Part shown: positions 1 through 9,168 of the stretch, one piece after another
Numbering within the stretch: the first letter of the stretch is position 1
How the letters are laid out: each line of letters begins with the position of its first letter
Assembly: GCF_900129555.1 (NCBI RefSeq)
Contig: NZ_FQWC01000001.1
Coordinates: 558,001-622,000 of the forward strand
Length of the DNA stretch: 64,000 bases
Reading direction: 5' to 3'
Source: Flavobacterium defluvii
Lineage (GTDB): Bacteria; Bacteroidota; Bacteroidia; Flavobacteriales; Flavobacteriaceae
Made by a program: the position numbers and the translations under genes
The notes under the pieces: generated by a model
What the model was told of the DNA's origin: nothing
What the model saw: only the letters and a program-made list of their open reading frames with translations
Database searches by the model: none

Positions 1-127
1 AGATGATGTAATGCTAGGCACTGTTAACTATTATTTAAGTTCTCGATTCTATTATTGGGTATATGCTCCATGTGGAGACTGTACCACAATTGCATCAAAT
101 GTGAAACCAGCGTTTTGGGTAGATTAA
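1..127 (+). CDS. DUF4249 family lipoprotein, C-terminal fragment (5' end outside window)
   Basis: An open frame runs from the window edge to a TAA at 125-127. Its last residues (CGDCTTIASNVKPAFWVD) closely match the end of the next protein (CGDCTSFSSNVKPSFWID), so this is the tail of a tandem paralogue of the DUF4249 lipoprotein that follows. Only about 41 residues are visible and the start is missing. DUF4249 proteins are Bacteroidota envelope lipoproteins often encoded beside TonB-dependent receptors; their biochemical role is not established. The tandem copy suggests a local duplication. Confidence 0.75.
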   Translation, partial: DDVMLGTVNYYLSSRFYYWVYAPCGDCTTIASNVKPAFWVD

Positions 128-192
128 AAATTATAAATTAAAAACTAAAAAATAGGTCTCTCAATAAAAAAAGAACTATTTTAAAATATATT

Positions 193-1365
193 ATGAATAT
201 ATCTTATAACAAAATATTATTAATTATAATGATCTGTTTTTTTGTAAATGGATGCACAGAAACTTATCCTTTGCTTACGAACACATACGAAGAAGCTATA
301 GTGGTAGAAGCCACTTTAACAAATGAACTAAAAAATCAACAAATAAAAATAACAAAAACTTCCCGATTCGAAGACAAGAATATACAAGTAGAAAAAAACG
401 CAGAAGTAATTGTAAAAGACAATCAAAATAATTCGTATTTGTTTCAAGAAAACTCTGGTGTCTATGTTTCACAAACTGCATTTCAAATTTTACCAGACAG
501 ACAGTATACTTTAGAAATTAAAACAAAAGACGGAAAAGTATACCAATCAAGTCCCGAAGTACTTCCAACAGTTAGCCCAATTCAAAGCATCGTTCCATCA
601 GTTACCACAAACAAAGACAATCAGACTGGTGTTCAGATTAATGTTAATAGCTATGACCCAAACAGAACTTCAAAATATTATCGCTTTGAATATGAAGAGA
701 GTTATAAAATTATAGCTCCAAGATGGTCATTATCAAAATTAGAAGTTACTGGACCTCAATCTGTACAGCTTGTTCCTAACTCATCAAATACCAGAACTTG
801 TTACGCAGTTAAAAATTCAACCGATATTATTTTATTAAATACAAATGATTTGGGAGAAGATCGTGTAAACTATCCTATTCGCTTTATTGAAGAAGATAAT
901 TACATAATCGGTCATCGATATAGCATTCTGGTTAGACAATATGTCGAAAATTTAGCAGCTTACAATTTTCACAAAACAATGAGAGATATTGCCAGTTCTG
1001 CAAGTATTTTATCGCCGAAACAACCTGGAGTACTTTCTGGAAACATAAAATGCATAAGCGATTCTAACACAAAAGTTATTGGTTTTTTTGAAGTATCATC
1101 AGTTTCAGAACAAAGAATATTTTTTAACTATACTGATTTATTTCCCGGAAGACCATCTCCTTATTTTAATACCTGCGATGACATTCCATTTAGGTTTTGT
1201 TTTGCTGGAGAAGATTGCAGTGGAGAATCTATGATTTATAATATTGAACAAAATTTAATGACATATTCTTCAAATGCGGGCATAAACTACATTTTAGTAG
1301 ACGCCGTATGCGGAGACTGTACATCATTTTCATCTAACGTAAAACCTTCATTTTGGATAGACTAA
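193..1365 (+). CDS. DUF4249 domain-containing lipoprotein
   Basis: This 390-residue protein starts with a lipoprotein signal peptide: hydrophobic residues 8-18, then lipobox VNGC with the acylated cysteine at 21. The body is beta-rich, with an early segment typical of DUF4249 (conflict of short Lys-rich strands, then YTLEIKTKDGKVYQS) and a cysteine-rich end carrying CDDIPF, CFAGEDCSG and CGDC, which suggests disulfides or a metal site outside the cytoplasm. It follows the truncated paralogue by 65 bases and overlaps the next gene by 13 bases, so the three are probably co-transcribed. Family assignment rests on the overall pattern and the paralogue; function is unknown, possibly helping a TonB-dependent receptor upstream of the window. 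Confidence 0.7.
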   Translation: MNISYNKILLIIMICFFVNGCTETYPLLTNTYEEAIVVEATLTNELKNQQIKITKTSRFEDKNIQVEKNAEVIVKDNQNNSYLFQENSGVYVSQTAFQILPDRQYTLEIKTKDGKVYQSSPEVLPTVSPIQSIVPSVTTNKDNQTGVQINVNSYDPNRTSKYYRFEYEESYKIIAPRWSLSKLEVTGPQSVQLVPNSSNTRTCYAVKNSTDIILLNTNDLGEDRVNYPIRFIEEDNYIIGHRYSILVRQYVENLAAYNFHKTMRDIASSASILSPKQPGVLSGNIKCISDSNTKVIGFFEVSSVSEQRIFFNYTDLFPGRPSPYFNTCDDIPFRFCFAGEDCSGESMIYNIEQNLMTYSSNAGINYILVDAVCGDCTSFSSNVKPSFWID

Positions 1366-3080
1366 AACACATATTTTTATTGTTTGTATTAATTAATACA
1401 CAATTAAGCAGAGCACAGCAAACTATTGCAGTAGATGAAACTGTTTTTATTCATACTAACGCAACAACACTGGTTTCGGGTGAAACTTTGCTGTACAAAA
1501 TCTATTGCCTAAAAGCAACTGACAAAACACAAAGCAATATCAGTAAAGTTGCTTATGTAGAATTAGTTGATGATAGTAAAAAATCCGTTTTTAAAACAAA
1601 GATTTCTTTAGAAAATGCAAGCGGACAAGGCGATTATTTTATTCCGACAACCTTAAAAAGCGGAAGTTATAAACTAATTGGCTACACAAACTGGATGTTG
1701 AACAAGCCGGTTTCTGAGTTATTTCAATTAAACATCAATATTGTCAATCCTTATAAAGTTGATGAAAAAACTGTAGCTTCGAATATTTTAGCAAACGGCT
1801 CAAATATTTCTAATGAAAATTTGACAAACGAAAATGTTTTAATCAAACTCAATAAAAAAACATTTACAAACCGCGAATTTGTTGATTTAAAAATTCAGTC
1901 AGCAAATAAAAATTTCGAAAATGGAACGTATTCACTTTCAGTTCGAAAATTAGATAACATTCCTGCACAAAATAAAATTTCTGCAGTAAAATTTGCTTCA
2001 AATGTTTCTTATCCGTTTGTATTAGATTTACAAAAGCAAGACCAAAAAATAATTCTACCGGAACTTAGAGGCGAAATTATTTCAGGGAAAATCACTGCAA
2101 AAAATAATAATGATAAAGTTGATAACCTTTCCGTAGGATTATCAATTCCTGGAAAATCATTTGCTTTTGAAGTTGTAAAAACTGACGCAAAAGGAAACTT
2201 TATTTTCAACGTTAATAAAACCTTTTACACATCTAATATTGTTATTCAAATTATTGATGAAAAAGCAAATAATTATGATCTTGTTATAAACAATGCGCCA
2301 GAAATTGATTACTCTCAGCTATCTTTTGAAAAGGACTCAAAATTGTCTTATACATTTAAAGAAAGTTTATTAGAAAGATCAATTTCAAGTCAGGTTGAAA
2401 ATGCTTATTTCCATAAAAAAGTTGATAATATTGAAAAAGCTCCAACATCAGAACCTTTTTATTATTCTACTGTAAAAGAATATATTCTTGATGATTATAC
2501 ACGATTTAAAACTTTAAAAGAAACAATCACCGAAGTTGCTGTCGAAATTTTTTCTAAACAAAAAGACGATAAACTTTTCCTTCATGTAAATGACCCTAGC
2601 ATTTTTCCGCAGCTTCCAGAACCTGCTCTTGTTCTTGTTGATGGATTATATTTAGAAAATCAAAATGATCTTCTAAATTATAACATGAAAAATGTCTATA
2701 AAATTGAACTTACTGTTGGAAGATATTATGTTGGGGCAAAATCATTTAATGGTCTAATCAGTTTTACAACTTTCGACAGAGATTTTAAAAGCACTCAAAC
2801 CGGTTCGTGGATTTCAAAACCAACTGTTTTAAGACCGCAGCCAAAGAAAATCTACAACAAAGTTAAATATGAAAATGCTGCTGACAATGAAAGAATTCCA
2901 GATTTTAGAAATCAATTATTATGGAATCCTGATGTTCAGTTAAACAAAGATTCTGAAACTTCATTCTACACTTCAGACCTTTCCGGGACTTTTGAAATAA
3001 GATTGGAAGGGTTTACTAAGACCGGAATTCCGGTTTCTATCAAAGAAAATATTGAAGTTCAAAATGCAGTTTCAAATTAA
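1353..3080 (+). CDS. Secreted protein with a C-terminal TonB-plug-like segment
   Basis: The 575-residue product begins at a TTG codon inside the 3' end of the DUF4249 gene (13-base overlap). This start gives a proper signal peptide: MDRLK, hydrophobic residues 7-14, then a likely cleavage after SRAQ. Residues about 24-140 look like an extracellular Ig/MG2-type strand domain (VFIHTNATTLVSGETLLYKIY). A carboxypeptidase-regulatory-like stretch lies near 235-300. Residues about 420-475 (PALVLVDGLYLE, then IELTVGRYYVGAKSFNGLISFTT) resemble a TonB-dependent receptor plug, but no beta-barrel follows and the protein ends in another strand-rich domain. I recognise the architecture as one seen in Bacteroidota but cannot name a function. 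It probably works at the outer membrane with the DUF4249 lipoproteins. Confidence 0.7.
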   Translation: MDRLKHIFLLFVLINTQLSRAQQTIAVDETVFIHTNATTLVSGETLLYKIYCLKATDKTQSNISKVAYVELVDDSKKSVFKTKISLENASGQGDYFIPTTLKSGSYKLIGYTNWMLNKPVSELFQLNINIVNPYKVDEKTVASNILANGSNISNENLTNENVLIKLNKKTFTNREFVDLKIQSANKNFENGTYSLSVRKLDNIPAQNKISAVKFASNVSYPFVLDLQKQDQKIILPELRGEIISGKITAKNNNDKVDNLSVGLSIPGKSFAFEVVKTDAKGNFIFNVNKTFYTSNIVIQIIDEKANNYDLVINNAPEIDYSQLSFEKDSKLSYTFKESLLERSISSQVENAYFHKKVDNIEKAPTSEPFYYSTVKEYILDDYTRFKTLKETITEVAVEIFSKQKDDKLFLHVNDPSIFPQLPEPALVLVDGLYLENQNDLLNYNMKNVYKIELTVGRYYVGAKSFNGLISFTTFDRDFKSTQTGSWISKPTVLRPQPKKIYNKVKYENAADNERIPDFRNQLLWNPDVQLNKDSETSFYTSDLSGTFEIRLEGFTKTGIPVSIKENIEVQNAVSN

Positions 3081-3121
3081 TTGAAAAAAAAATATTCTTT
3101 ATAAAAATTCGTAACTTATTC

Positions 3122-3158
3122 AAAACCTGTCTGTTTCCAGACAGGTTTTTTATTTTTT
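3122..3158 (+). terminator. Rho-independent terminator after the DUF4249 cluster
   Basis: A perfect 12-base-pair stem (3122-3133 with 3138-3149) closes a TTTC loop and runs into a T-rich tract. It lies 42 bases after the stop of the plug-like protein and separates that cluster from rpoD. Confidence 0.85.
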
Positions 3159-3253
3159 AAAAAAAACAAATTATTTTTGATACAAATTGTAACTTTTTTG
3201 ATACTTCATACGTATAACTACTTGGACACTTAAAAATTGAGGAGACAAATAAG

Positions 3254-4117
3254 ATGAGACAACTTAAAATCACCAAGCAGGTAACTAATCGTGAAACTGC
3301 ATCGTTAGATAAATATCTACAAGAAATCGGAAAAGTTGACCTAATTACCGCTGATGAAGAGGTAGAATTAGCACAAAGAATAAAGGCTGGTGATCAAAGA
3401 GCTTTAGAAAAATTAACAAAAGCCAACCTACGTTTCGTTGTATCGGTTGCTAAACAATATCAAAATCAAGGATTAACTCTTCCTGATTTAATTAATGAAG
3501 GAAACCTAGGTCTTATCAAAGCAGCACAGCGTTTTGATGAAACTCGTGGTTTTAAATTCATTTCTTATGCCGTATGGTGGATTCGTCAATCGATCCTTCA
3601 GGCTCTTGCAGAGCAATCACGTATTGTTCGTTTACCATTAAACAAAATTGGTTCTATCAATAAAATCAACAAAATGTATGCATTATTAGAGCAATCTAAT
3701 GAGCGTCCGCCTTCTGCTGAAGAAATTGCAAAAGAACTTGACATGACTGTAAATGACGTAAAAGAGTCTATGAAAAACTCTGGTCGTCACTTATCAATGG
3801 ATGCACCTCTTGTTGAAGGTGAAGATTCTAATCTTTATGACGTATTACGTTCTGGAGAATCTCCAAACCCAGACAGAGAATTAATTCATGAATCATTACG
3901 TACTGAAATTGAACGTTCATTAGAAACATTAACGCCAAGAGAGGCTGATGTTGTACGTTTGTATTTTGGTCTTGGTGATCAGCACCCAATGACTCTTGAA
4001 GAAATTGGAGAAACTTTCGACTTAACTCGTGAGCGTGTTCGTCAGATTAAAGAAAAAGCAATCCGTAGATTAAAACATACTTCTAGAAGTAAAATCCTTA
4101 AAACTTATTTAGGATAA
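3254..4117 (+). CDS. rpoD: RNA polymerase primary sigma factor RpoD/SigA
   Basis: This is the 287-residue Bacteroidota-type housekeeping sigma-70 factor. Region 1.2 spans about residues 14-45 and there is no region 1.1, which is normal for this phylum. Region 2 (about 54-116) holds [13 protein letters not shown], the [12 protein letters not shown] core-binding helix and [10 protein letters not shown] for -10 recognition and melting. Region 3 covers about 130-205. Region 4 (about 220-275) ends in the helix-turn-helix [18 protein letters not shown]. The ATG at 3254 has a purine-rich GGAG stretch at 3241-3244. A TATTTTTG octamer at 3172-3179 could be a -7 element, but no clear -33 accompanies it. 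Identification is secure. Confidence 0.97.
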   Translation: MRQLKITKQVTNRETASLDKYLQEIGKVDLITADEEVELAQRIKAGDQRALEKLTKANLRFVVSVAKQYQNQGLTLPDLINEGNLGLIKAAQRFDETRGFKFISYAVWWIRQSILQALAEQSRIVRLPLNKIGSINKINKMYALLEQSNERPPSAEEIAKELDMTVNDVKESMKNSGRHLSMDAPLVEGEDSNLYDVLRSGESPNPDRELIHESLRTEIERSLETLTPREADVVRLYFGLGDQHPMTLEEIGETFDLTRERVRQIKEKAIRRLKHTSRSKILKTYLG

Positions 4118-4236
4118 ATAATATTTGTTTCAGATTTAAAGTTTCTAGTTGTTTTTTGTAACTTGAAACATAAAACTCGAAACCTTGTAAAGCAAACAAC
4201 AGTTTGATTGACTGTTCGTTTTTTGATTGATGATTG

Positions 4237-4269
4237 AAACTCCGGCTGATTACCGGAGTTTTTTATTTT
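4237..4269 (+). terminator. Rho-independent terminator after rpoD
   Basis: A nine-base-pair perfect stem (4237-4245 with 4253-4261) with a seven-base loop is followed by a T-rich run to 4270. It lies 120 bases after the rpoD stop. Confidence 0.8.
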
Positions 4270-4284
4270 TACTGAATTTTTTTT

Positions 4285-4443
4285 ATCGCAAAAGCACAAA
4301 GAAATTACGCAAAGTTTGCTCAGTTTTTTATTTAAGGTTATTCAAGAACAGGAAGTTCACAAAGTTTTGCATTTCTGTATGCTTATAAAATAAAGAACAA
4401 AACTTAGTGAACTTTGCGTAATTTCTTAGTGCACTTTGCGGTT
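4285..4443. repeat. Extragenic palindrome, family B copy 1 (CGCAAAG type)
   Basis: The rest of the 358-base gap between rpoD and rpe is a long imperfect inverted repeat. The left arm (about 4285-4315) and the right arm (about 4409-4442) share the 16-base core GAAATTACGCAAAGTT and its complement, plus flanking CGCAAA blocks. The CGCAAAG/CTTTGCG wording recurs in a second palindrome at 53070-53165. No open frame or RNA gene was seen here. The right arm ends just before the -7 element of rpe. Confidence 0.7.
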
Positions 4444-4449
4444 AAACTT

Positions 4450-4457
4450 TATCTTTG
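4450..4457 (+). promoter_or_regulatory. Probable -7 promoter element of rpe
   Basis: TATCTTTG matches the Bacteroidota -7 consensus TAnnTTTG and lies 18 bases before the rpe start codon. A TTTG lies at 4435-4438, but the spacing is only 11 bases, so the -33 element is unclear. Confidence 0.45.
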
Positions 4458-4475
4458 TTATAAAACAACTACACA

Positions 4476-5138
4476 ATGAAAAATACATTTATTGCTCCTT
4501 CTGTTCTTGCGGCTGATTTTGCCAATTTACAACGCGATGTCGAAATGATAAACAACAGTCAGGCCGACTGGTTTCATATCGATATTATGGATGGAGTTTT
4601 TGTTCCCAATATTTCATTCGGAATGCCCGTTTTAGAAGCTATTTCAAAACATGCAAAAAAATATATTGATGTGCATTTAATGATTATTGATCCCGATCGA
4701 TACATTAAAACTTTTGCAGATTTAGGCGCAAACGGTTTAACTGTACATTATGAAGCCTGTACACATTTACACAGAACACTTCAGGCCATTAAAGCCGAAG
4801 GAATGAAAGCCGGAGTAGCTATTAACCCTCATACCAATATTGATTTATTAGAAGATGTAATAAACGATATTGATTTAGTTTGTGTTATGAGTGTAAATCC
4901 AGGTTTTGGAGGACAGTCTTTTATTGAAAACACTTATGATAAAGTAAAAAAACTTAAAGCTTTAATTACACGCAAAAACGCATCAACTTTAATCGAAATT
5001 GACGGTGGTGTAACCAGCAAAAACGCAAAACAATTAGTAGAAGCAGGAGCAAATGTTTTAGTTGCCGGAAGCTTTGTTTTTAAAGCAGAAAATCCAACAG
5101 ACACAATTGCAGATTTAAAAGTCCTTACTACTTTTTAA
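4476..5138 (+). CDS. rpe: Ribulose-phosphate 3-epimerase
   Basis: This 220-residue cytoplasmic TIM-barrel enzyme interconverts ribulose-5-phosphate and xylulose-5-phosphate in the pentose phosphate pathway. The N-terminal APSVLAADFANL, the metal and catalytic block HIDIMDG at residues 34-40, the DVHLMI strand, the MSVNPGFGGQ loop and the C-terminal phosphate-binding EIDGGV and ANVLVAGSFVF segments are all present. Length and motifs are those of the family. It reads toward the endonuclease gene on the other strand and the two stops overlap by 24 bases. Confidence 0.97.
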   Translation: MKNTFIAPSVLAADFANLQRDVEMINNSQADWFHIDIMDGVFVPNISFGMPVLEAISKHAKKYIDVHLMIIDPDRYIKTFADLGANGLTVHYEACTHLHRTLQAIKAEGMKAGVAINPHTNIDLLEDVINDIDLVCVMSVNPGFGGQSFIENTYDKVKKLKALITRKNASTLIEIDGGVTSKNAKQLVEAGANVLVAGSFVFKAENPTDTIADLKVLTTF

Positions 5139-5900
5139 GTTTTTTAAATTGGGAAAAAAGTCAATGCCGGTCATTTTTTCTATAGTTTCAATAGGAACTA
5201 CAAAATCATAAATTGACTCATTACTATCTTTATTGGGAACCAGAAAAGCAATTGCTTTATGTTCTTTTCCTGATTTTGCTAAAACAATTTTATAAAAATA
5301 TTCAGGAACAGAAACCTTTTCTGTTCCTATTTTTTTATCTGAATCTTTCAAAACGCCTCCCGTTACTACATAAATATCATTGTATTTATCAGCCCAATAA
5401 CGTGTTTTTTGTTCGATTCTGTTCCAAATTCCACTATTAAAATCGTGTCTTTGCGGCGAAATATTCGATGTATAAAAAGTGTCATTATAAGCCTCTTCGC
5501 TAAATTCCATATCGCCGGCTGGACAAAGATGACCTTTATCATAACCCGATTTTTTATAATTTCTCCAATCAGCAGAACCTGTAGTTACTTTTGGATCTTC
5601 TATAAAATAGGGCCGTTTGTAATTTCCGTTTTTCAGGTATTCTTTCTTTAATTCATATGCAACCCATTCAGCCTGTTCAAATTTTTCATTATAAGAAAGT
5701 GTATAATATTTATGCTTTACAATTTGGTTTGTAGTCGAAGTTGGCTGATAAGAAAGAGAATATAACCCTTCACCAGATGCATTGCTTTGATCAGAAATAA
5801 ATGAATTTTGTTCTTTTACTACTTCTGCATTTGATATGTTTTCCTTTTTGCAGGAAAGCAGCGTGAATACTAATAAACCACAAACTAAAATACTTTTCAT
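5115..5900 (-). CDS. DNA/RNA non-specific endonuclease, predicted lipoprotein
   Basis: The 261-residue product belongs to the beta-beta-alpha-metal nuclease family (NUC, Serratia nuclease type). The catalytic histidine sits in YDKGHLCPAGD, a DKGH version of the usual DRGH motif, followed by the family's FYTSNISPQ and GIWNRIE segments with the metal-binding asparagine. I chose the ATG at 5900 over one seven codons upstream because it gives a compact lipoprotein signal peptide with lipobox LLSC (Cys17). The enzyme would therefore be membrane anchored outside the cytoplasm, probably scavenging nucleic acid. It stands alone and converges on rpe. Substrate range cannot be read from the sequence. 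Confidence 0.88.
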   Translation of the reverse strand: MKSILVCGLLVFTLLSCKKENISNAEVVKEQNSFISDQSNASGEGLYSLSYQPTSTTNQIVKHKYYTLSYNEKFEQAEWVAYELKKEYLKNGNYKRPYFIEDPKVTTGSADWRNYKKSGYDKGHLCPAGDMEFSEEAYNDTFYTSNISPQRHDFNSGIWNRIEQKTRYWADKYNDIYVVTGGVLKDSDKKIGTEKVSVPEYFYKIVLAKSGKEHKAIAFLVPNKDSNESIYDFVVPIETIEKMTGIDFFPNLKNLKSSKDF

Positions 5901-5925
5901 AAATATTATTTTAATTTTCAAACTT

Positions 5926-5966
5926 AAAAAAAACGCTTCATAAATTTTACTTTAAGAAGCGTTTTT
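5926..5966 (-). terminator. Rho-independent terminator after prc
   Basis: On the minus strand, AAAAACGCTTC pairs with GAAGCGTTTTT (arms about 5929-5939 and 5956-5966) and a T run follows. It lies 27 bases past the prc stop and just before the endonuclease start region. Confidence 0.75.
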
Positions 5967-5992
5967 AATAACAAATTAAATTTTTTAATTCT

Positions 5993-8155
5993 TTAAGATT
6001 TTACCAATTTATCTTTTTTCATTTTAGGAGAAACACCCGCTTTTACTAAAGATTTAGATTGTAAATCATCTAAAACATTTAAAGCTTCTTCAACATAAAC
6101 ATCTTTAGATAATGCCTGGTGCCAAGCTTCTCTTTTTTCTTTTAATGTTGGATCGTTATTCATTTCAACCTCTTCATAAGGCAATGATTTAAAAACTAAA
6201 TTGTTTCTATAATCTGAAATTGGTTTGTATTTCTTTCCCTCATTTTCAACCTGCTCCTGAGTTTGTTTAAAACTATTGATATTCAGGCTGTATGTGTTTT
6301 CTTTGTTTTTAATATCGATCCATTTTGCATTGTCTTCAATTAATTTAAACTGAGCACTTTGAGCAATTCTGTTTCTACTTTTCTCAATAGCTTTGCTAAA
6401 GTTTTCATTAGAAGTCCAAGTACTGTAATCTGCAGGATCAATTTTATCCCAAGGCATTGCATTATCAATATCACGCTCTCCCATTTTTAAGTAAGCATAA
6501 CGATCCGGCATAACAACATCACTATGCACACCTTCTAATTGAGTAGAACCTCCATTAATTCTGTAGAATTTTTGACCCGTAATTTTCAAAGCCCCCAAAT
6601 CTCCATAATTTGCATTACGAACAAACTGGTTCAAATCCAATACATTTTGTACCGTTCCTTTACCGTAAGTTTGTTTACTTCCGATAATAACTCCACGTTT
6701 ATAATCCTGAATTGCAGCTGCCAAAATCTCAGAAGCCGAAGCAGAGAAACTGTTCACCATAATTACTAATGGTCCGTCCCACTCTATTTTTTTATCTTTA
6801 TCGTATAAAACTTCTTTCTTTTTTCCTGCAGATTTTACCTGAACAATTGGTCCTTCTTCGATAAATAAACCTGCGATATCAACAACTGTAGAAAGAGATC
6901 CTCCACCATCATCACGAACGTCAAGAACAATTCCGTTTATATTCTCTTTTTTAAGTCTTTCTACTTCAAGAGCGATATCTTTTCCGGCGTCACGGCCATC
7001 TTTATTTTCAAAATCAATATAGAATTTCGGAAGATAAATAACGCCGTATTTCAATCCGTTTTTCTCAACGATACTAGATTTTGCATACGTTTCTTCAATT
7101 TCAACAACATCTCTGATAATTGAAATTACTTTAATACTTCCGTCAACTTTTTTAACTGTAAGTTTAACTTCTGTTCCTTTGTGACCTTTAATTTTTTTCA
7201 CAACATCATCAAGACGCATTCCAACGACATCAACAGGTTCTTCATTTCCCTGGGCAACTTTCAAGATTAAATCCCCCGCTTCAAGTTGTTTTCCTTTCCA
7301 TGCTGGTCCTCCGGAAATTAATTCATCGATTTGAGTAAAGTCATTTTTCTTAGTTAATCTTGCACCAATTCCTTCCAGTTTTCCGCTGATATTCACATCA
7401 AAACGATCTTTTTCTTCTGGAGCAAAATAACTTGTATGCGGATCAAAACGTGTCATAATTGAATTCAAATACACTGAAAACCAGTAATCTTTATTCAAAT
7501 CTTTAATAACACTGAAATTATCATCAAGAGATTTTAATGAACTTTCGCGTGTTTCTTTTTCTAAAGTTTCAAAAGATTTTTCCTGATAAGAAGGATCTTT
7601 TTTCTTTTTTTCCTCTTCAATTTTTTGTTTAGTTACAAGCGAAGAAAGTGTAGACAACTTAATTTGTTTTCTCCATCTTTCATTAATTTCAGTCAGATTT
7701 TTAGCATACGGAAGATGCTCATAATCTGCATTAAAAGTTTCTTCTGTATTATAATTAAAAGGCTGCGCTAAAATCGTTTTGTAACGTTTTTTGCTTTCTT
7801 CCATTCTTTTCATTAATCTCGTATAAGTCAAATTAAAGAATGTCAAATCTTTGTTCAAAAACTGATCGTCAAGCATCAACTCATATTGCTTAAATTCATC
7901 AATGTCAGACTGCAGGAAAAATCTCTTCGAAGGGTCTAATGCCTCGATATAATCTTTAAAAATACCTTTTGAAAATTCGTCATTAATTTCAGCCGGACTG
8001 TAGTGTCCTTTTTCAATAACGAAAGCCAGTAATTCTAAAAGTGTCTTGTCTTTATTTGGATCCGGATCATCATTCTTGTCGGCATTTATTTTAAAAGCAA
8101 ACAGGGTCAAAGACAAGCATAATACGGCTATAAGTATTTTATAATTTCTTTTCAT
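5993..8155 (-). CDS. prc: Carboxy-terminal processing protease (Tsp/Prc, S41 family)
   Basis: This is a tail-specific periplasmic protease of about 720 residues. After an N-terminal membrane anchor or signal (MKRNYKILIAVLCLSLTLF) comes the long helical Tsp N-domain, a PDZ domain near residues 250-340, and the S41 core with the catalytic serine in FSASASEI and the general-base lysine downstream in KQTYGKGTVQN. The C-terminal region has the Tsp-type DUF3340 features (GVHSDVVMPD and a charged tail). I prefer the start at MKRNYK (8155); two upstream in-frame ATGs would add up to eight residues. The enzyme degrades or processes envelope proteins by their C-termini. It is a single-gene unit with its own terminator. 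Confidence 0.93.
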   Translation of the reverse strand: MKRNYKILIAVLCLSLTLFAFKINADKNDDPDPNKDKTLLELLAFVIEKGHYSPAEINDEFSKGIFKDYIEALDPSKRFFLQSDIDEFKQYELMLDDQFLNKDLTFFNLTYTRLMKRMEESKKRYKTILAQPFNYNTEETFNADYEHLPYAKNLTEINERWRKQIKLSTLSSLVTKQKIEEEKKKKDPSYQEKSFETLEKETRESSLKSLDDNFSVIKDLNKDYWFSVYLNSIMTRFDPHTSYFAPEEKDRFDVNISGKLEGIGARLTKKNDFTQIDELISGGPAWKGKQLEAGDLILKVAQGNEEPVDVVGMRLDDVVKKIKGHKGTEVKLTVKKVDGSIKVISIIRDVVEIEETYAKSSIVEKNGLKYGVIYLPKFYIDFENKDGRDAGKDIALEVERLKKENINGIVLDVRDDGGGSLSTVVDIAGLFIEEGPIVQVKSAGKKKEVLYDKDKKIEWDGPLVIMVNSFSASASEILAAAIQDYKRGVIIGSKQTYGKGTVQNVLDLNQFVRNANYGDLGALKITGQKFYRINGGSTQLEGVHSDVVMPDRYAYLKMGERDIDNAMPWDKIDPADYSTWTSNENFSKAIEKSRNRIAQSAQFKLIEDNAKWIDIKNKENTYSLNINSFKQTQEQVENEGKKYKPISDYRNNLVFKSLPYEEVEMNNDPTLKEKREAWHQALSKDVYVEEALNVLDDLQSKSLVKAGVSPKMKKDKLVKS

Positions 8156-8388
8156 AAACTTAATAATAGCATTCATCAAATTTTTTAATCTAAGTTACGG
8201 TAAAAACTATGCCAACATGCCAAGATCAGTATAATTTTTTGTTAAAGATATAAAAATGTTTGTTGCCTAAAAGTCTTCTGGAATTTAGTTTACAATTTTT
8301 ATTTATTTGTTAGTATTCTACCAAAATCTGTTACTACATTTGCCCTAACAAGCTTTAATTTTGATAATTCAAAAATGTAAAACGCAGC

Positions 8389-9168
8389 ATGAAAGACGAA
8401 AAACCACTCATATTAGTAACAAATGACGACGGAATTCTTGCTCCGGGAATACGAGCTTTAATTAGCGTTATGGAAACCATTGGCGATGTTGTGGTGGTGG
8501 CTCCGGACAAACCTCAAAGTGCAATGGGACATGCCATCACAATAAATAACACTTTGTTTTTAGACAAAATTTCTAAAGATGATGACACAATTACAGAATA
8601 CAGCTGCTCTGGAACACCTGTCGATTGTGTAAAACTGGCAGTAAATGAAATTTTAAAACGTAAGCCGGACTTATGTGTTTCGGGTATTAATCACGGATCA
8701 AATTCTTCTATAAATGTAATTTATTCAGGAACAATGAGCGCCGCTGTCGAAGCCGGTATTGAGGGTATTCAGGCGATTGGTTTTTCTCTTTTAGATTTTG
8801 ACTGGAATGCCAATTTTGAACCCGTTAAATCTTTTGTCAAAAAAATAGCTTTAGAAACCTTAAAAAATAAACTTCCACCCGGAGTAGTTTTAAATGTCAA
8901 CTTTCCAAAATTAAACGAAAAAGACATTAAAGGAATAAAGGTCTGCCGTCAGGCGAAAGCGTATTATGCCCAAAAATTTGATAAAAGACAAACTCCTTAC
9001 GGTAAAGATTATTACTGGTTAACTGGGAAATTTACTAATGAAGATAATGGTGAAGATACAGACGAATGGGCACTTGAAAACGGATATATTTCGGTAGTTC
9101 CCGTTCAGTTTGACTTAACCGCACATCATACAATGCAGCAACTTAACACCTGGAAATTAAATGGATAA
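8389..9168 (+). CDS. surE: 5'/3'-nucleotidase SurE
   Basis: The 259-residue protein is a metal-dependent nucleoside monophosphate phosphatase. The N-terminal TNDDG (residues 11-15) supplies the metal-binding Asp13 and Asp14, followed by VVVVAPDKPQSAMGHAIT with the metal-ligand serine and the SGINHGSN asparagine loop, all in the SurE order. Length is typical. A TACATTTG sequence at 8335-8342 matches the -7 consensus, although its upstream TTTG is spaced by 25 bases rather than about 19. The next gene overlaps its 3' end by eight bases, so both are probably translated from one message. Confidence 0.95.
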   Translation: MKDEKPLILVTNDDGILAPGIRALISVMETIGDVVVVAPDKPQSAMGHAITINNTLFLDKISKDDDTITEYSCSGTPVDCVKLAVNEILKRKPDLCVSGINHGSNSSINVIYSGTMSAAVEAGIEGIQAIGFSLLDFDWNANFEPVKSFVKKIALETLKNKLPPGVVLNVNFPKLNEKDIKGIKVCRQAKAYYAQKFDKRQTPYGKDYYWLTGKFTNEDNGEDTDEWALENGYISVVPVQFDLTAHHTMQQLNTWKLNG

